A DNA stretch of 64,000 nt from the NCBI RefSeq assembly GCF_002139855.1, contig NZ_CP018789.1:1364001-1428000 (forward strand). Reading direction: 5' to 3'. The notes under the pieces were generated by a model. It had not been told where the DNA came from, did no database searches, and saw nothing but the letters and a program-made list of their open reading frames with translations. The stretch is from Campylobacter porcelli (GTDB lineage: Bacteria > Campylobacterota > Campylobacteria > Campylobacterales > Campylobacteraceae). Within the stretch, counting starts at the first letter, position 1; each line of letters starts with the position of its first letter. This document shows, one piece after another, positions 9,144-16,520 of this stretch. Made by a program: the position numbers and the translations under genes.

Positions 9144-10103
9144 CTATTTTGTTCTTTCTCTTACTTCTTTAATAAAATGTTTAGCATCTAAAAAATAGTT
9201 TGGATAAGCTCTTTTAAGTTTTTTAACACTATCTACACTTACTAAAACGCTTTGGGTGCTATCATTAGTCTCTAAGCTTTGGTATATGTTTTTAGCCAAT
9301 TCAAGCTGACCTTTGCCAAAGGCAGATAGTTTCAATATTCCATCTTTTGTATCTAGCACCATAAGATACAAATTATCAGCTTTTTCTTTTTTCTCTATAT
9401 TGTCGCACACTACATTTAAACCGCTTAGCAAGGCTAGAATTTGATATTTTTCATCAAGTTTTTTAATCTCTTCTTTATAGTTGTTATTACCAGCTAAAAG
9501 TTCAGCGCATAGCCAAAAAAAGCGTTTAAAGCATTCATCGCCATAACCTGCTTTAATATTTGTGCTACTTCGTAGTGCTAAAATTTCAACTGCTGTAGCC
9601 CAGTAGTGTTGCAATGAGTCTCTAAGTTGCAGCTCAATATGATATCCATTTACTTCATTTATTTTCCCATTATATTTAAAAACAATATGATAGCTTCTAT
9701 ATCCATCATCTTTAGGATTGCTTATGTAGTCGTTTTCCTTAACTATCTTAAAAACACTTCTCTTACCATAATAAACACTTTGAATTCTTTTTACAAATTG
9801 CTTTACTTCATTATTGTTTTTAAACACAGCTCTAACTCCGCCGATATCTTGCATCCTATCTAAACACATACCATCAAAGCGTTGCAGTTTTGCTTGTATA
9901 GAGCTTAAACGCTTCAACCTTCTGGCTATAAAAAGTGGTTTAGGTAATTTTTTAGATATGGTTTTAACTAGCATTTTCATTAACTGAACATGATTTGATC
10001 TAAATGTAGAGATAATATCTAAATCATCTTTTTTAGCTTGATTTAGCTTTAAATTATTCCCAGCTTTTCTTATAATTTTGTTTGATAAATTGCTTTGTAT
10101 CAT
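9144..10103 (-). CDS. RelA/SpoT-domain protein, synthetase-only (small alarmone synthetase-like)
   Basis: The 319-residue protein has a (p)ppGpp synthetase domain and no HD hydrolase domain. Family motifs are intact: RLKRLSSIQAKL (about 62-73), QDIGGVRAV (85-93), KDDGYRSYH (131-139) and IELQLRD with HYWATAVE (156-173), which include the expected Asp, Tyr, Glu, Gln and Arg residues. A further C-terminal segment of about 75 residues (from about 245) is not part of the synthetase core. I chose the ATG at 10103 because a TATAAT overlaps the upstream alternatives. It lies beside phage debris, so it is accessory. It could be a stress alarmone synthetase, or a toxic or anti-phage synthetase. Confidence 0.85.
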   Translation of the reverse strand: MIQSNLSNKIIRKAGNNLKLNQAKKDDLDIISTFRSNHVQLMKMLVKTISKKLPKPLFIARRLKRLSSIQAKLQRFDGMCLDRMQDIGGVRAVFKNNNEVKQFVKRIQSVYYGKRSVFKIVKENDYISNPKDDGYRSYHIVFKYNGKINEVNGYHIELQLRDSLQHYWATAVEILALRSSTNIKAGYGDECFKRFFWLCAELLAGNNNYKEEIKKLDEKYQILALLSGLNVVCDNIEKKEKADNLYLMVLDTKDGILKLSAFGKGQLELAKNIYQSLETNDSTQSVLVSVDSVKKLKRAYPNYFLDAKHFIKEVRERTK

Positions 10104-10131
10104 TACATCTACTTTTATTAATATGCTACGC

Positions 10132-10137
10132 ATTATA
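10132..10137 (-). promoter_or_regulatory. Putative -10 box of the RelA/SpoT-domain gene
   Basis: TATAAT, in the context TGGTATAATGCG, lies about 28 bases before the ATG at 10103. It overlaps two in-frame upstream start candidates, and this decides the start choice. Confidence 0.6.
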
Positions 10138-10200
10138 CCACAAAGTAGCATAATATAATAATTTTCTAAATAAGAGAGCCCCTAAAATTTAGAGACCCCT

Positions 10201-10272
10201 TTAATAGCCGTAGCTATTAAGCCCAGTGGCAAAAATTTTATCAACAATAAACTTAAAAAATGTTTTATACAT
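10201..10272 (-). CDS. Possible 23-residue small ORF
   Basis: This ORF encodes 23 residues beginning MYKTFFKFIVDKIFATG and ending NSYGY. Residues 3-14 would form a cationic amphipathic helix. It has an AAGG ribosome binding site 6-7 bases before the ATG and a TAGAAT -10-like box at 10299-10304. The stop codon lies within a hairpin, TTAATAGC/GCTATTAA (10201-10220). Such size and composition recall type I toxin peptides, but I recognise no family and see no proven antisense RNA. It may also be chance. Confidence is low. Confidence 0.35.
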   Translation of the reverse strand: MYKTFFKFIVDKIFATGLNSYGY

Positions 10273-10351
10273 AAATAACCTTTTATATTTTAAGCTTTAT
10301 TCTACCACAATCTATTTAAATTAAGCTTTTTTAAATGGCTTTAAAGACTAT

Positions 10352-10650
10352 TTAAATCGCTTTAAAATTTGCTTTTATATACTCTAGTGCATCTATGAAT
10401 GAGCCAGTGAATTTATATCCATTTGCTAATACTTCAAAGTCGCAAATTTCATTTAATTTATCGCTCTTTAACTTAAGGAAATTATCGCTCCAAGTCCATT
10501 CTCCTAAAAAACCTATTTTGCCATTTATGCCAAATACTTCGGCAAAATTTGTATCTAGCTCATCATCATTTAGCCAACTATTTTTTCATTATCGTCTCTA
10601 ATATGCCAGCCTTTTTCATCGATGAAAATATATAATTTTCGCTTTTCCAT
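10352..10650 (-). pseudogene. Frameshifted small gene of unknown function
   Basis: A GGAG ribosome binding site precedes an ATG and MEKRKLYIFIDEKGWHIRDD. The frame closes at a TAA shortly after an A6 run. One extra A would join it to a second frame reading NSWLNDDELDTNFAEVFG and ending ALEYIKANFKAI. Together they would make about a 99-residue acidic protein, apparently whole apart from one lost base. I do not recognise the family. It follows the phage head gene remnant, so it may be a phage cargo gene. The A6 run is at about 10581-10586. Confidence 0.6.
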
Positions 10651-10671
10651 ATTTTATTCTCCGTGTTATTT

Positions 10672-11187
10672 TTAAAGTATTGTTTTGCCGAATTTTGGCT
10701 ATGCTTTTTAATGACAGTCCAAACCTTATCATCTTGGATAAATGATAATAGTTTTACCGCTTATTGCTACTTGCCTTGCTGAATTATGTATGCTAGTTTT
10801 AATATCACTGATGTTATTCATAGCAGATATTAGCTCTGTTTTACTAGGTTTAATATATCCGCTTTATCCGTGCGTGTAAATATCGCTTTTAGCAACTCTT
10901 TCATAACCCATACTATCAATATGTCTAAAAAGCTCATCTTTTGCTTTTGGGCTTGTATTTTTAGTGATTTTACCATCTATCACCTCTTCATCAATCCACA
11001 CAGGCGCAATCTCAGTTTTGCATCTAAAATGATATGGCGGAAGTCCAAAATTCTTAGGCAAAATTTTACCATAAAACGCACCATTTCGCCAAGTAGCAGT
11101 TGCTTTTTTCTGGGCGATATTTTTAGCGTTTTGTATAGCCCCACTTTGAGCCTCTATATGCGAAGCTGGTATGATGCGTCCATTCAT
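10672..11187 (-). pseudogene. Decayed Mu-like phage head morphogenesis gene (C-terminal part)
   Basis: A 107-codon ORF (10864-11187) contains LPPYHFRCKTEIAPVWI, the C-terminal signature of phage head morphogenesis proteins of the Mu gpF/SPP1 gp7 type. The same frame continues past its TAA for 44 codons to a TGA at 10729. Protein-like sequence (IQDDKVWTVIKKHSQNSAKQ) then continues in another frame. The N-terminal two thirds expected for this family are missing at the flagellin side. It is a truncated remnant with one stop and one frameshift, showing past prophage insertion here. Confidence 0.7.
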
Positions 11188-11257
11188 AGACTAATGACAA
11201 AAAAGTTTATAAGAAAATAATTCACAGTATCATTGCAAGAAATTAAAATAGCTTAAA

Positions 11258-12856
11258 CTATTGTAACAATCTTAATATATTTTGTTGGACGGCGTTAGCT
11301 TGGCTCATAGCATAGCTACCACTTTGAGCTAGGATATTAAATTTAGAGAAATTCGCACTCTCACTAGCAAAATCCACATCCCTTATCTGGCTTTCAGCTG
11401 ATTTGACATTGACTTGGGTAACTGTGATATTATTAATCGTAGCTACTAATTGGTTTTGGACTGAGCCTAGATCTGCTCTTAGTTTATCTAGTTTCTTAAG
11501 TGCATTTAAGGATATATCTATCAAAGCTTGAGCGCCTACATAGGTATTTGCCCCAGCTGGCAACTCCAAAATCGGATTTAATAGTTCTACCTTACCCATA
11601 GCCCTTAAAATACGCTCATCTAGCTTATTTCTTACTATATCGCTTAAGCTAAGAGATACTTGTTCTCTTATTTGAGAGCCTATTATATCTTTTAAATCAG
11701 CTGCTTTAGCATTTAAGCCACCAACTTCAGCACCTTTTATATTACCAGTAGTTTCTTGCAGATCCAAAGATGGTGGTGAGCCGTTGTTTGATTGTAGGTA
11801 TAACTCACCTAGAATCAATACACTTGTGCTATCTGCCCCATTGCCATCTTTCATTGATAGACCCATAGCCTTAGCATCATCCACGCTTCCTACTTCAATT
11901 AGCATTGGCCTACCATTGCTTGAGCTCATTGATAGACGCTCTCCAGTATTAGAGGCCGTAACTCCAGTTATATCGCTTTTAGAATTTATAGCGTCTATTA
12001 AGACATTTGATGGATCTCCTACATTAAAATGTATATTTGTCCCTATTTCCACTCCATTTATACTTAATTTTGAAATAGTTCCTGGAAAAAAAGTTGTTCC
12101 GAATATTCTAGCATCACTAATAAATTCATTCTTCACACTAGCCTTTACCCCAGTCTCATCACTATAAGAATTTATCTTATCAACGATAACTCCTAACCCA
12201 TTATCTAGTATCTCTTGACCAGAGATAGTATCAAATTTAATCCCATTTATATGATTTGGCACGGCGTTTAGTGTCATTTCGAATTTGGCGGTGCCAAAAT
12301 TTTTATTATCAAGGACTATTGGCGTAGTAGATAGATAGTGAGTGTGGCCTATAGCTTTTGAGTTGGTATTTTCTATACTTACCTTAGCTGTTTGATTACT
12401 ACTAGCTCCGATTTGAAAATTTTTATTTGAGAAGTTGCCATTTAGTAGATTTTGACCATTGAAGCTTGTGGTATTTGCGATATTATCAAGCTCATCAACG
12501 AGCCTAGAAATATCATTTTGGATAGCTCTTCTTGAGTCTGCGTTTTGGCTATCATTGGCTGCTTGAATGGCTTTGGTTTTAATAGTATCAAGGATTTTAA
12601 TCTGCTCATCCATAGCCTTATCGGCTGTTTGGACTATACCGATAGCGTCATTGCCATTAGAGATGGCTTGACCTAGAGAGCTTGCTTGGCTCTTTAGATT
12701 ATCAGCAATAACTAGCCCTGAAGCGTCATCAGCTGCACTTTGTATCCTAAGACCAGAGCTAAGGCGACCTAGTGAGCTAGTAAGCTTCCTATCATTGACA
12801 ATAGAGTTGGCGTGGGCATTCATAGCCGCTATATTGGTATTAATCCTAAAACTCAT
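11258..12856 (-). CDS. flaA: Flagellin
   Basis: This is the major filament subunit, exported by the flagellar type III system. The 532-residue protein has the conserved D0/D1 ends: SFRINTNIAAMNAHANS and LSSGLRIQSAADDASGLVIA at the N-terminus, and SAESQIRDVDFASESANFSK with a final QQNILRLLQ at the C-terminus. The surface-exposed centre (about 180-400) is divergent. Campylobacter flagellins are commonly near 570 residues, so this one is somewhat short. No second flagellin lies in tandem in this window. A sigma-28 promoter lies upstream. The symbol is by similarity, since flaA and flaB cannot be told apart. Confidence 0.93.
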   Translation of the reverse strand: MSFRINTNIAAMNAHANSIVNDRKLTSSLGRLSSGLRIQSAADDASGLVIADNLKSQASSLGQAISNGNDAIGIVQTADKAMDEQIKILDTIKTKAIQAANDSQNADSRRAIQNDISRLVDELDNIANTTSFNGQNLLNGNFSNKNFQIGASSNQTAKVSIENTNSKAIGHTHYLSTTPIVLDNKNFGTAKFEMTLNAVPNHINGIKFDTISGQEILDNGLGVIVDKINSYSDETGVKASVKNEFISDARIFGTTFFPGTISKLSINGVEIGTNIHFNVGDPSNVLIDAINSKSDITGVTASNTGERLSMSSSNGRPMLIEVGSVDDAKAMGLSMKDGNGADSTSVLILGELYLQSNNGSPPSLDLQETTGNIKGAEVGGLNAKAADLKDIIGSQIREQVSLSLSDIVRNKLDERILRAMGKVELLNPILELPAGANTYVGAQALIDISLNALKKLDKLRADLGSVQNQLVATINNITVTQVNVKSAESQIRDVDFASESANFSKFNILAQSGSYAMSQANAVQQNILRLLQ

Positions 12857-12915
12857 CTTTGCTCTTTAAAAGCCAAATACTACTTAAATTTGATCCTTGA
12901 TTATCTAACATTATT

Positions 12916-12943
12916 ATATCGCATAGAATATTAAATTTGTTTA
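12916..12943 (-). promoter_or_regulatory. Sigma-28 promoter of flagellin
   Basis: Reading on the minus strand, TAAACAAA (12936-12943) is followed after about a dozen bases by TGCGATAT, with the CGATAT core at 12916-12921. This matches the FliA-type promoter used for flagellin in Campylobacter. The start codon lies about 60 bases downstream, leaving a leader of about 50 bases. Confidence 0.75.
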
Positions 12944-12949
12944 TATTGT

Positions 12950-12958
12950 GGGGGGGGG
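12950..12958 (-). repeat. C9 homopolymer upstream of the flagellin promoter
   Basis: Nine consecutive G on the plus strand (C on the flagellin strand) lie 6 bases upstream of the -35 element. In Campylobacter, G/C tracts of this length change length by slipped-strand mispairing. Most known cases are inside genes; this one is in an intergenic position. Confidence 0.9.
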
Positions 12959-13214
12959 TATTTTGATATTTTTTTAGTTAAATTTTGGAATTTTTAGGCT
13001 GTTTTATAAAAATAAGATTAAATTTAACTTATTTTAAGGAAATTCGATAGATTTATATTGAGTTGGAATTTAAAAAATTTTAGATGATTTAGCTATGATA
13101 TTAAAATGTAATATTTATATAATTAAATTTAATTTATCTAATATTTCTAAGCGTGAATTTATATTAATAAGAAAGTCAAGCAATATTTTAAAATGAATTA
13201 TTTTCCATACCGGT

Positions 13215-13252
13215 AAAAAGATAAAAATTATTAGGAGATAAACTCCTAATAA
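13215..13252 (-). terminator. Rho-independent terminator of mnmA
   Basis: On the minus strand a perfect 10-bp stem, TTATTAGGAG/CTCCTAATAA with a 5-base loop (13228-13252), is followed by TTTTTATCTTTTT. It lies about 45 bases after the mnmA stop. Confidence 0.85.
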
Positions 13253-13295
13253 AAGTGATCTAGCAAATCTTTGAAATTTAACGCATAAAAGTGGA

Positions 13296-14312
13296 TTAGG
13301 CTATAAATCCACTTGCCAATACTCTTTGATTATCATCATAAAAGACTGCCAATTGACCGCTTGCGACGGCTCCAGCATTATCTTTTAGCTCCACAGTTGC
13401 AACGCCATTGCTCTCATGGACTACACATGGTATCGGCTTAGATCTATATCTGATTTTGACTAATGCGTCAAAATCGTTTTGTTGCGTAAAATTATTAAAA
13501 TTGCGAGTTTTAAAGCTATAGCACTCTAAATCATCTTTTTTACCTACTATAATCTCATTAGCACTAGCATTGATGGCTGTTACATAGTGTGGATCGTGTG
13601 CTCCTGTGATTTTAAAGCCCTTTCGTTTGCCAATCGTATAGTGCATATAGCCCTCATGCGTACCGATGGCTTCGCCATTTGCATTGCGCACTATACCTGG
13701 TAAATTGGTATTATAATGCTGTTTTAATACATCTATATAGGTGGTTTCAACAAAGCATATTTCACTACTCTCTTTTTGCGTAGCTAGTGATGATATTTGC
13801 GGTATTTGAGCAGCGGCGGCTTTTATATCAACTTTAAATTTATCCCCAAGAGGAAATATTATATAAGATAGAATTTTTGGATCTAAATTGGCTAAAAAAT
13901 AGCTTTGATCTTTACTCTCATCGGCTGCTGATTTTATCAAGCCATTATCGATTCTAGCGTAGTGCCCAGTAGCGATCTTATCGCAGCCAAGACTCTTAGC
14001 AAACTCCCAAAGGGCTCCAAATTTAATAAGCCTATTACAATGAGCACAAGGATTTGGGGTGATTCCATCTTTATATGAATTTACAAATAGATCATAAACC
14101 TCTTTTTTAAATGTATCTTGCAGATCAAGCACATGGGTATCAATACCTAAAAACTCGCCTACCTTTTTTACATTTTCAATATTTTTTTTATGATAATCCT
14201 CTCTGCCATGTAACATCATATAGCAACCTACTACACTATAGCCTTGATCTTGTAGAAATTTCGCACTCATTGAACTATCTACTCCACCGCTTAATGCCAT
14301 TAGAACTTTCAC
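13296..14312 (-). CDS. mnmA: tRNA-specific 2-thiouridylase MnmA
   Basis: MnmA makes 2-thiouridine at U34 of tRNAs for Lys, Glu and Gln. The 338-residue protein has the PP-loop SGGVDSS (about residues 8-14). It also has the two catalytic cysteines: one in NPCAHCNRLIKFG (about 100) and one in SSEICFVE (about 190). The tRNA-binding segment and C-terminal beta barrel follow. It stands alone with its own terminator. Confidence 0.95.
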   Translation of the reverse strand: MKVLMALSGGVDSSMSAKFLQDQGYSVVGCYMMLHGREDYHKKNIENVKKVGEFLGIDTHVLDLQDTFKKEVYDLFVNSYKDGITPNPCAHCNRLIKFGALWEFAKSLGCDKIATGHYARIDNGLIKSAADESKDQSYFLANLDPKILSYIIFPLGDKFKVDIKAAAAQIPQISSLATQKESSEICFVETTYIDVLKQHYNTNLPGIVRNANGEAIGTHEGYMHYTIGKRKGFKITGAHDPHYVTAINASANEIIVGKKDDLECYSFKTRNFNNFTQQNDFDALVKIRYRSKPIPCVVHESNGVATVELKDNAGAVASGQLAVFYDDNQRVLASGFIA

Positions 14313-14407
14313 GATTATCCTTTTATCAATATTTTTAGCAAATTATACAAGATAATTATTAACACAATAGAATAAAATGAAAAATTCTTTTATAGTATAT
14401 TAAAATA

Positions 14408-14444
14408 GTATACTATAAAATTTAGTGTAAATTTTATAGTATAC
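14408..14444. repeat. Perfect 17-bp inverted repeat
   Basis: The arms GTATACTATAAAATTTA and TAAATTTTATAGTATAC are exact reverse complements separated by GTG. A further partly matching copy (TATAGTATATTAAAATAGTA) lies just to the left. It sits between the mnmA start and the cupin gene. It is not followed by a T run on the minus strand, where the cupin transcript comes from. It could be a cruciform operator, a small mobile-repeat relic or a secondary terminator. Confidence 0.85.
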
Positions 14445-14499
14445 CTTGCTAAGTATATATAATGATTTTAGTGAATTTTTAAAAGAGTGATTTAGGATC

Positions 14500-14524
14500 A
14501 TCTCTTGCGTTAAAAGCAAGAGAT
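14500..14524 (-). terminator. Hairpin after the cupin gene
   Basis: ATCTCTTGC/GCAAGAGAT forms a 9-bp stem with a 7-base loop, starting 9 bases after the cupin stop. The following minus-strand sequence becomes T-rich only after about 15 bases, so termination may be weak. Confidence 0.6.
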
Positions 14525-14532
14525 CTACTGAT

Positions 14533-14919
14533 TTAAAGCCAGCTTGGTTTTTCTGTATTTAATATGCCATCACCATCGCTAAATTGCTCTAGGCTACTAG
14601 CTTTACATTGGATACAGATATATTTTAAATCGCTATTAGAACTTGCTTTAAAGCATCTTTTACCATCTGGATCTATACGCAAAATATCACCAGCGCTAAC
14701 TTCAAACTCCTCGCCATCTATATACAAAACTCCACTCCCTTCAATCACCACATAAACTTCTTCATTTTGCTTATGAGAATGGACAAAAGGCACACTCTCT
14801 CCAGCTTTTAAGTGGTTTATGGATACTTCACAGCCTGTTAAGCTTAACTCATCGTGAAACTCGCTTCTAGGAGCGTTTTGCGATGAGATCATCTTATAAT
14901 TTTTACCTATTTTTGTCAT
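14533..14919 (-). CDS. Cupin-domain protein
   Basis: This 128-residue single-domain cupin has motif 1 (HSHKQNEEVYVVIEGSG), with two His and one Glu as metal ligands, and motif 2 (GDILRIDPDGKRCF), where the usual His is replaced. I use the ATG at 14919, which follows AAGGA, rather than the one ten codons upstream. Small cupins of this type are often annotated as sugar-binding or quercetinase-like, and no substrate can be read from the sequence. It stands between mnmA and the LOG-family gene. Confidence 0.85.
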   Translation of the reverse strand: MTKIGKNYKMISSQNAPRSEFHDELSLTGCEVSINHLKAGESVPFVHSHKQNEEVYVVIEGSGVLYIDGEEFEVSAGDILRIDPDGKRCFKASSNSDLKYICIQCKASSLEQFSDGDGILNTEKPSWL

Positions 14920-14976
14920 TTTTAATCCTTTTAAATTCAAATATTTCAAGCCAAATTCATGGCACTGCCTTTGCTA

Positions 14977-15504
14977 TTAAGTATCTAAAAAGTTTAGAAT
15001 ATCGTCTATACTATCTAATAATTTATAAAAATCGCTATTAGCCTCTATCAATCCACCATCTAGCAACTGCTTAAAAAATTCAAAAAGTGGCGACCAAAAT
15101 TGACTATCTACAAATATAATTTTATATCTTTTTACCCTAGCTTGTGCTAAGGTCATCACCTCAAAAACCTCATCTAAAGTCCCAAATCCACCAGGTAAAA
15201 CAATAAAAGCAAAGCTATCTTTGATTAGAGCATTTTTACGCTCACTTAGGCTAGTTAGAGTTAATGATTTGGTGCAATATGGATTTAGCCGTTGTTCATT
15301 AGGCAAAATCACATTTATCCCTATACTTTCCCCTTTAGCTTCAAATGCCCCTTTATTTGCCGCTTCCATAATACCGCCACCACCGCCAGTGATAATGCCA
15401 TAACCAGCCTTTGATAGAGTAGTGGCGATCTCATATGATTTTTTATAATAATCACTATCACTGCTAATTCTAGATGAGCCAAAAATTGTTATATATTTCA
15501 TCAA
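14977..15504 (-). CDS. LOG family protein (nucleotide 5'-monophosphate phosphoribohydrolase type)
   Basis: The 175-residue protein has the Rossmann-like LOG fold motifs: ITGGGGGIMEAANKGAFEAK (about 39-58) and the signature PGGFGTLDEVFEVMTLAQ (about 103-120). Plant LOG enzymes release cytokinins; bacterial members cleave AMP or related nucleotides. It lies 6 bases downstream of ribD and is probably co-transcribed with it. The family is certain and the substrate is not. Confidence 0.9.
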   Translation of the reverse strand: MMKYITIFGSSRISSDSDYYKKSYEIATTLSKAGYGIITGGGGGIMEAANKGAFEAKGESIGINVILPNEQRLNPYCTKSLTLTSLSERKNALIKDSFAFIVLPGGFGTLDEVFEVMTLAQARVKRYKIIFVDSQFWSPLFEFFKQLLDGGLIEANSDFYKLLDSIDDILNFLDT

Positions 15505-15510
15505 TTATCC

Positions 15511-16518
15511 TCAATTTACCCTTTTACACCAAAGCAACTCCCCATCATCAAGAGTAGTTCTATGTATAATTTTTAATTTTAAATTTAAACTCAAACTACT
15601 ACCAATTTTAAACTCATTTGAGCGATATATCAAAATCCAATCTATCCTAAAATCCAAATTTTTTAAGAAATTCTCCCCACCTTCAACCATTACAAATCTT
15701 TGCTTAAAAGCAAATTCTAATGAATTTGAGATATAAACCTCCCTGTTTGGCACATTAAAAAGCGGAATTTGACTATCAAATTTATCTTTAGATGAGTATA
15801 TTAAGATATTTGGAGATTTATCACTAGCTAATCTAGCATCTAAAATCGGTCTGTCTGTGCGAACTGTATTACCACCAACAACCATAAGATCAACTAAAGA
15901 GCGAATTTGATGAGTATGAGTGCGGCTGGCTAAATTTGATATTACTCCACCAGTTGCTACCGCGTTTTGCGTTAAGGCGATTTTAAAAAATGTAAAATTC
16001 TCACTTTGCCACCTAAGAAATGGCTCAAGTAGCTCATCGCACTCCTTAGCGCAAACTCCATAAACTACCTCCAAGCCATTATCCGATAAGAGCTTAGCTC
16101 CGCCCTTAGCATGCTCGCCAAAATCCCTTGAGCCAATCACAACCCGTTTTGCCCCTACAGCAAGGAGTAAATTAGCACAAGCTGGGGTCTTGCCTTGATG
16201 AGCGCAAGGCTCTAGCGTAACATAATAAGTAGAATTGCGAAGTAAATTTTGATGATTTTGAATGATTAGGCTATATAGCTCATTTGGATCTTTTGTAGTA
16301 TCAAAAAGCGATTTTAGCCTATAATCTTTAGCCACTAAGGCCTCTTTAGTCGCATTTAGCTCAGCGTGAGCCTCCCCTGCTTTTTGATGAGCGCAAATAG
16401 ATAAAATCTTGCCATTCTCATCTAAAATCACAGCCCCAACAGCTGGATTAGGATAGGTTAAAAGCTGATAATTCCACGCTTTATCAATAGCTAAGGATAG
16501 ATAAAACTCATCACTCAT
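15511..16518 (-). CDS. ribD: Riboflavin biosynthesis deaminase/reductase RibD
   Basis: RibD deaminates and then reduces the pyrimidine intermediate of riboflavin synthesis. The N-terminal zinc deaminase domain shows HAELNA and PCAHQGKTPACANLL. The C-terminal part carries the reductase domain (LMVVGGNTVRTDRPILDARL). The 335-residue length is slightly shorter than E. coli RibD, and the reductase C-terminus is divergent. The ATG at 16518 lies just after the rimP stop; a GTG three codons upstream is an alternative start. Confidence 0.92.
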   Translation of the reverse strand: MSDEFYLSLAIDKAWNYQLLTYPNPAVGAVILDENGKILSICAHQKAGEAHAELNATKEALVAKDYRLKSLFDTTKDPNELYSLIIQNHQNLLRNSTYYVTLEPCAHQGKTPACANLLLAVGAKRVVIGSRDFGEHAKGGAKLLSDNGLEVVYGVCAKECDELLEPFLRWQSENFTFFKIALTQNAVATGGVISNLASRTHTHQIRSLVDLMVVGGNTVRTDRPILDARLASDKSPNILIYSSKDKFDSQIPLFNVPNREVYISNSLEFAFKQRFVMVEGGENFLKNLDFRIDWILIYRSNEFKIGSSLSLNLKLKIIHRTTLDDGELLWCKRVN

Positions 16519-16520
16519 GG

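Larger units (their letters stand above)
12857..13295. other. AT-rich intergenic region between flagellin and mnmA
   Basis: This 439-base gap holds the flagellin leader, its sigma-28 promoter, the C9 tract and the mnmA terminator. The 13,000-13,200 part is very AT-rich, has no credible ORF, and I see no RNA gene in it. Confidence 0.7.

Noticed and set aside
10180-10240. tRNA or structured RNA gene in the spacer after the RelA/SpoT-domain gene
   Set aside because: The sequence has one short stem-loop, but no cloverleaf, no T-loop consensus and no CCA end.
10395-10601. Plus-strand ORF of 68 residues
   Set aside because: It is the shadow of the frameshifted minus-strand gene, which has the ribosome binding site and protein-like composition.
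10870-11220. Plus-strand ORF of 116 residues opposite the phage head remnant
   Set aside because: The minus strand carries a recognisable phage head signature; the plus frame is a mirror of it with no family features.
15511-16518. RibD reductase domain possibly inactive because of its divergent C-terminus
   Set aside because: The substrate-binding VVGGNTVRTDRP stretch is intact and the shortening is limited, so normal bifunctional RibD is more likely.
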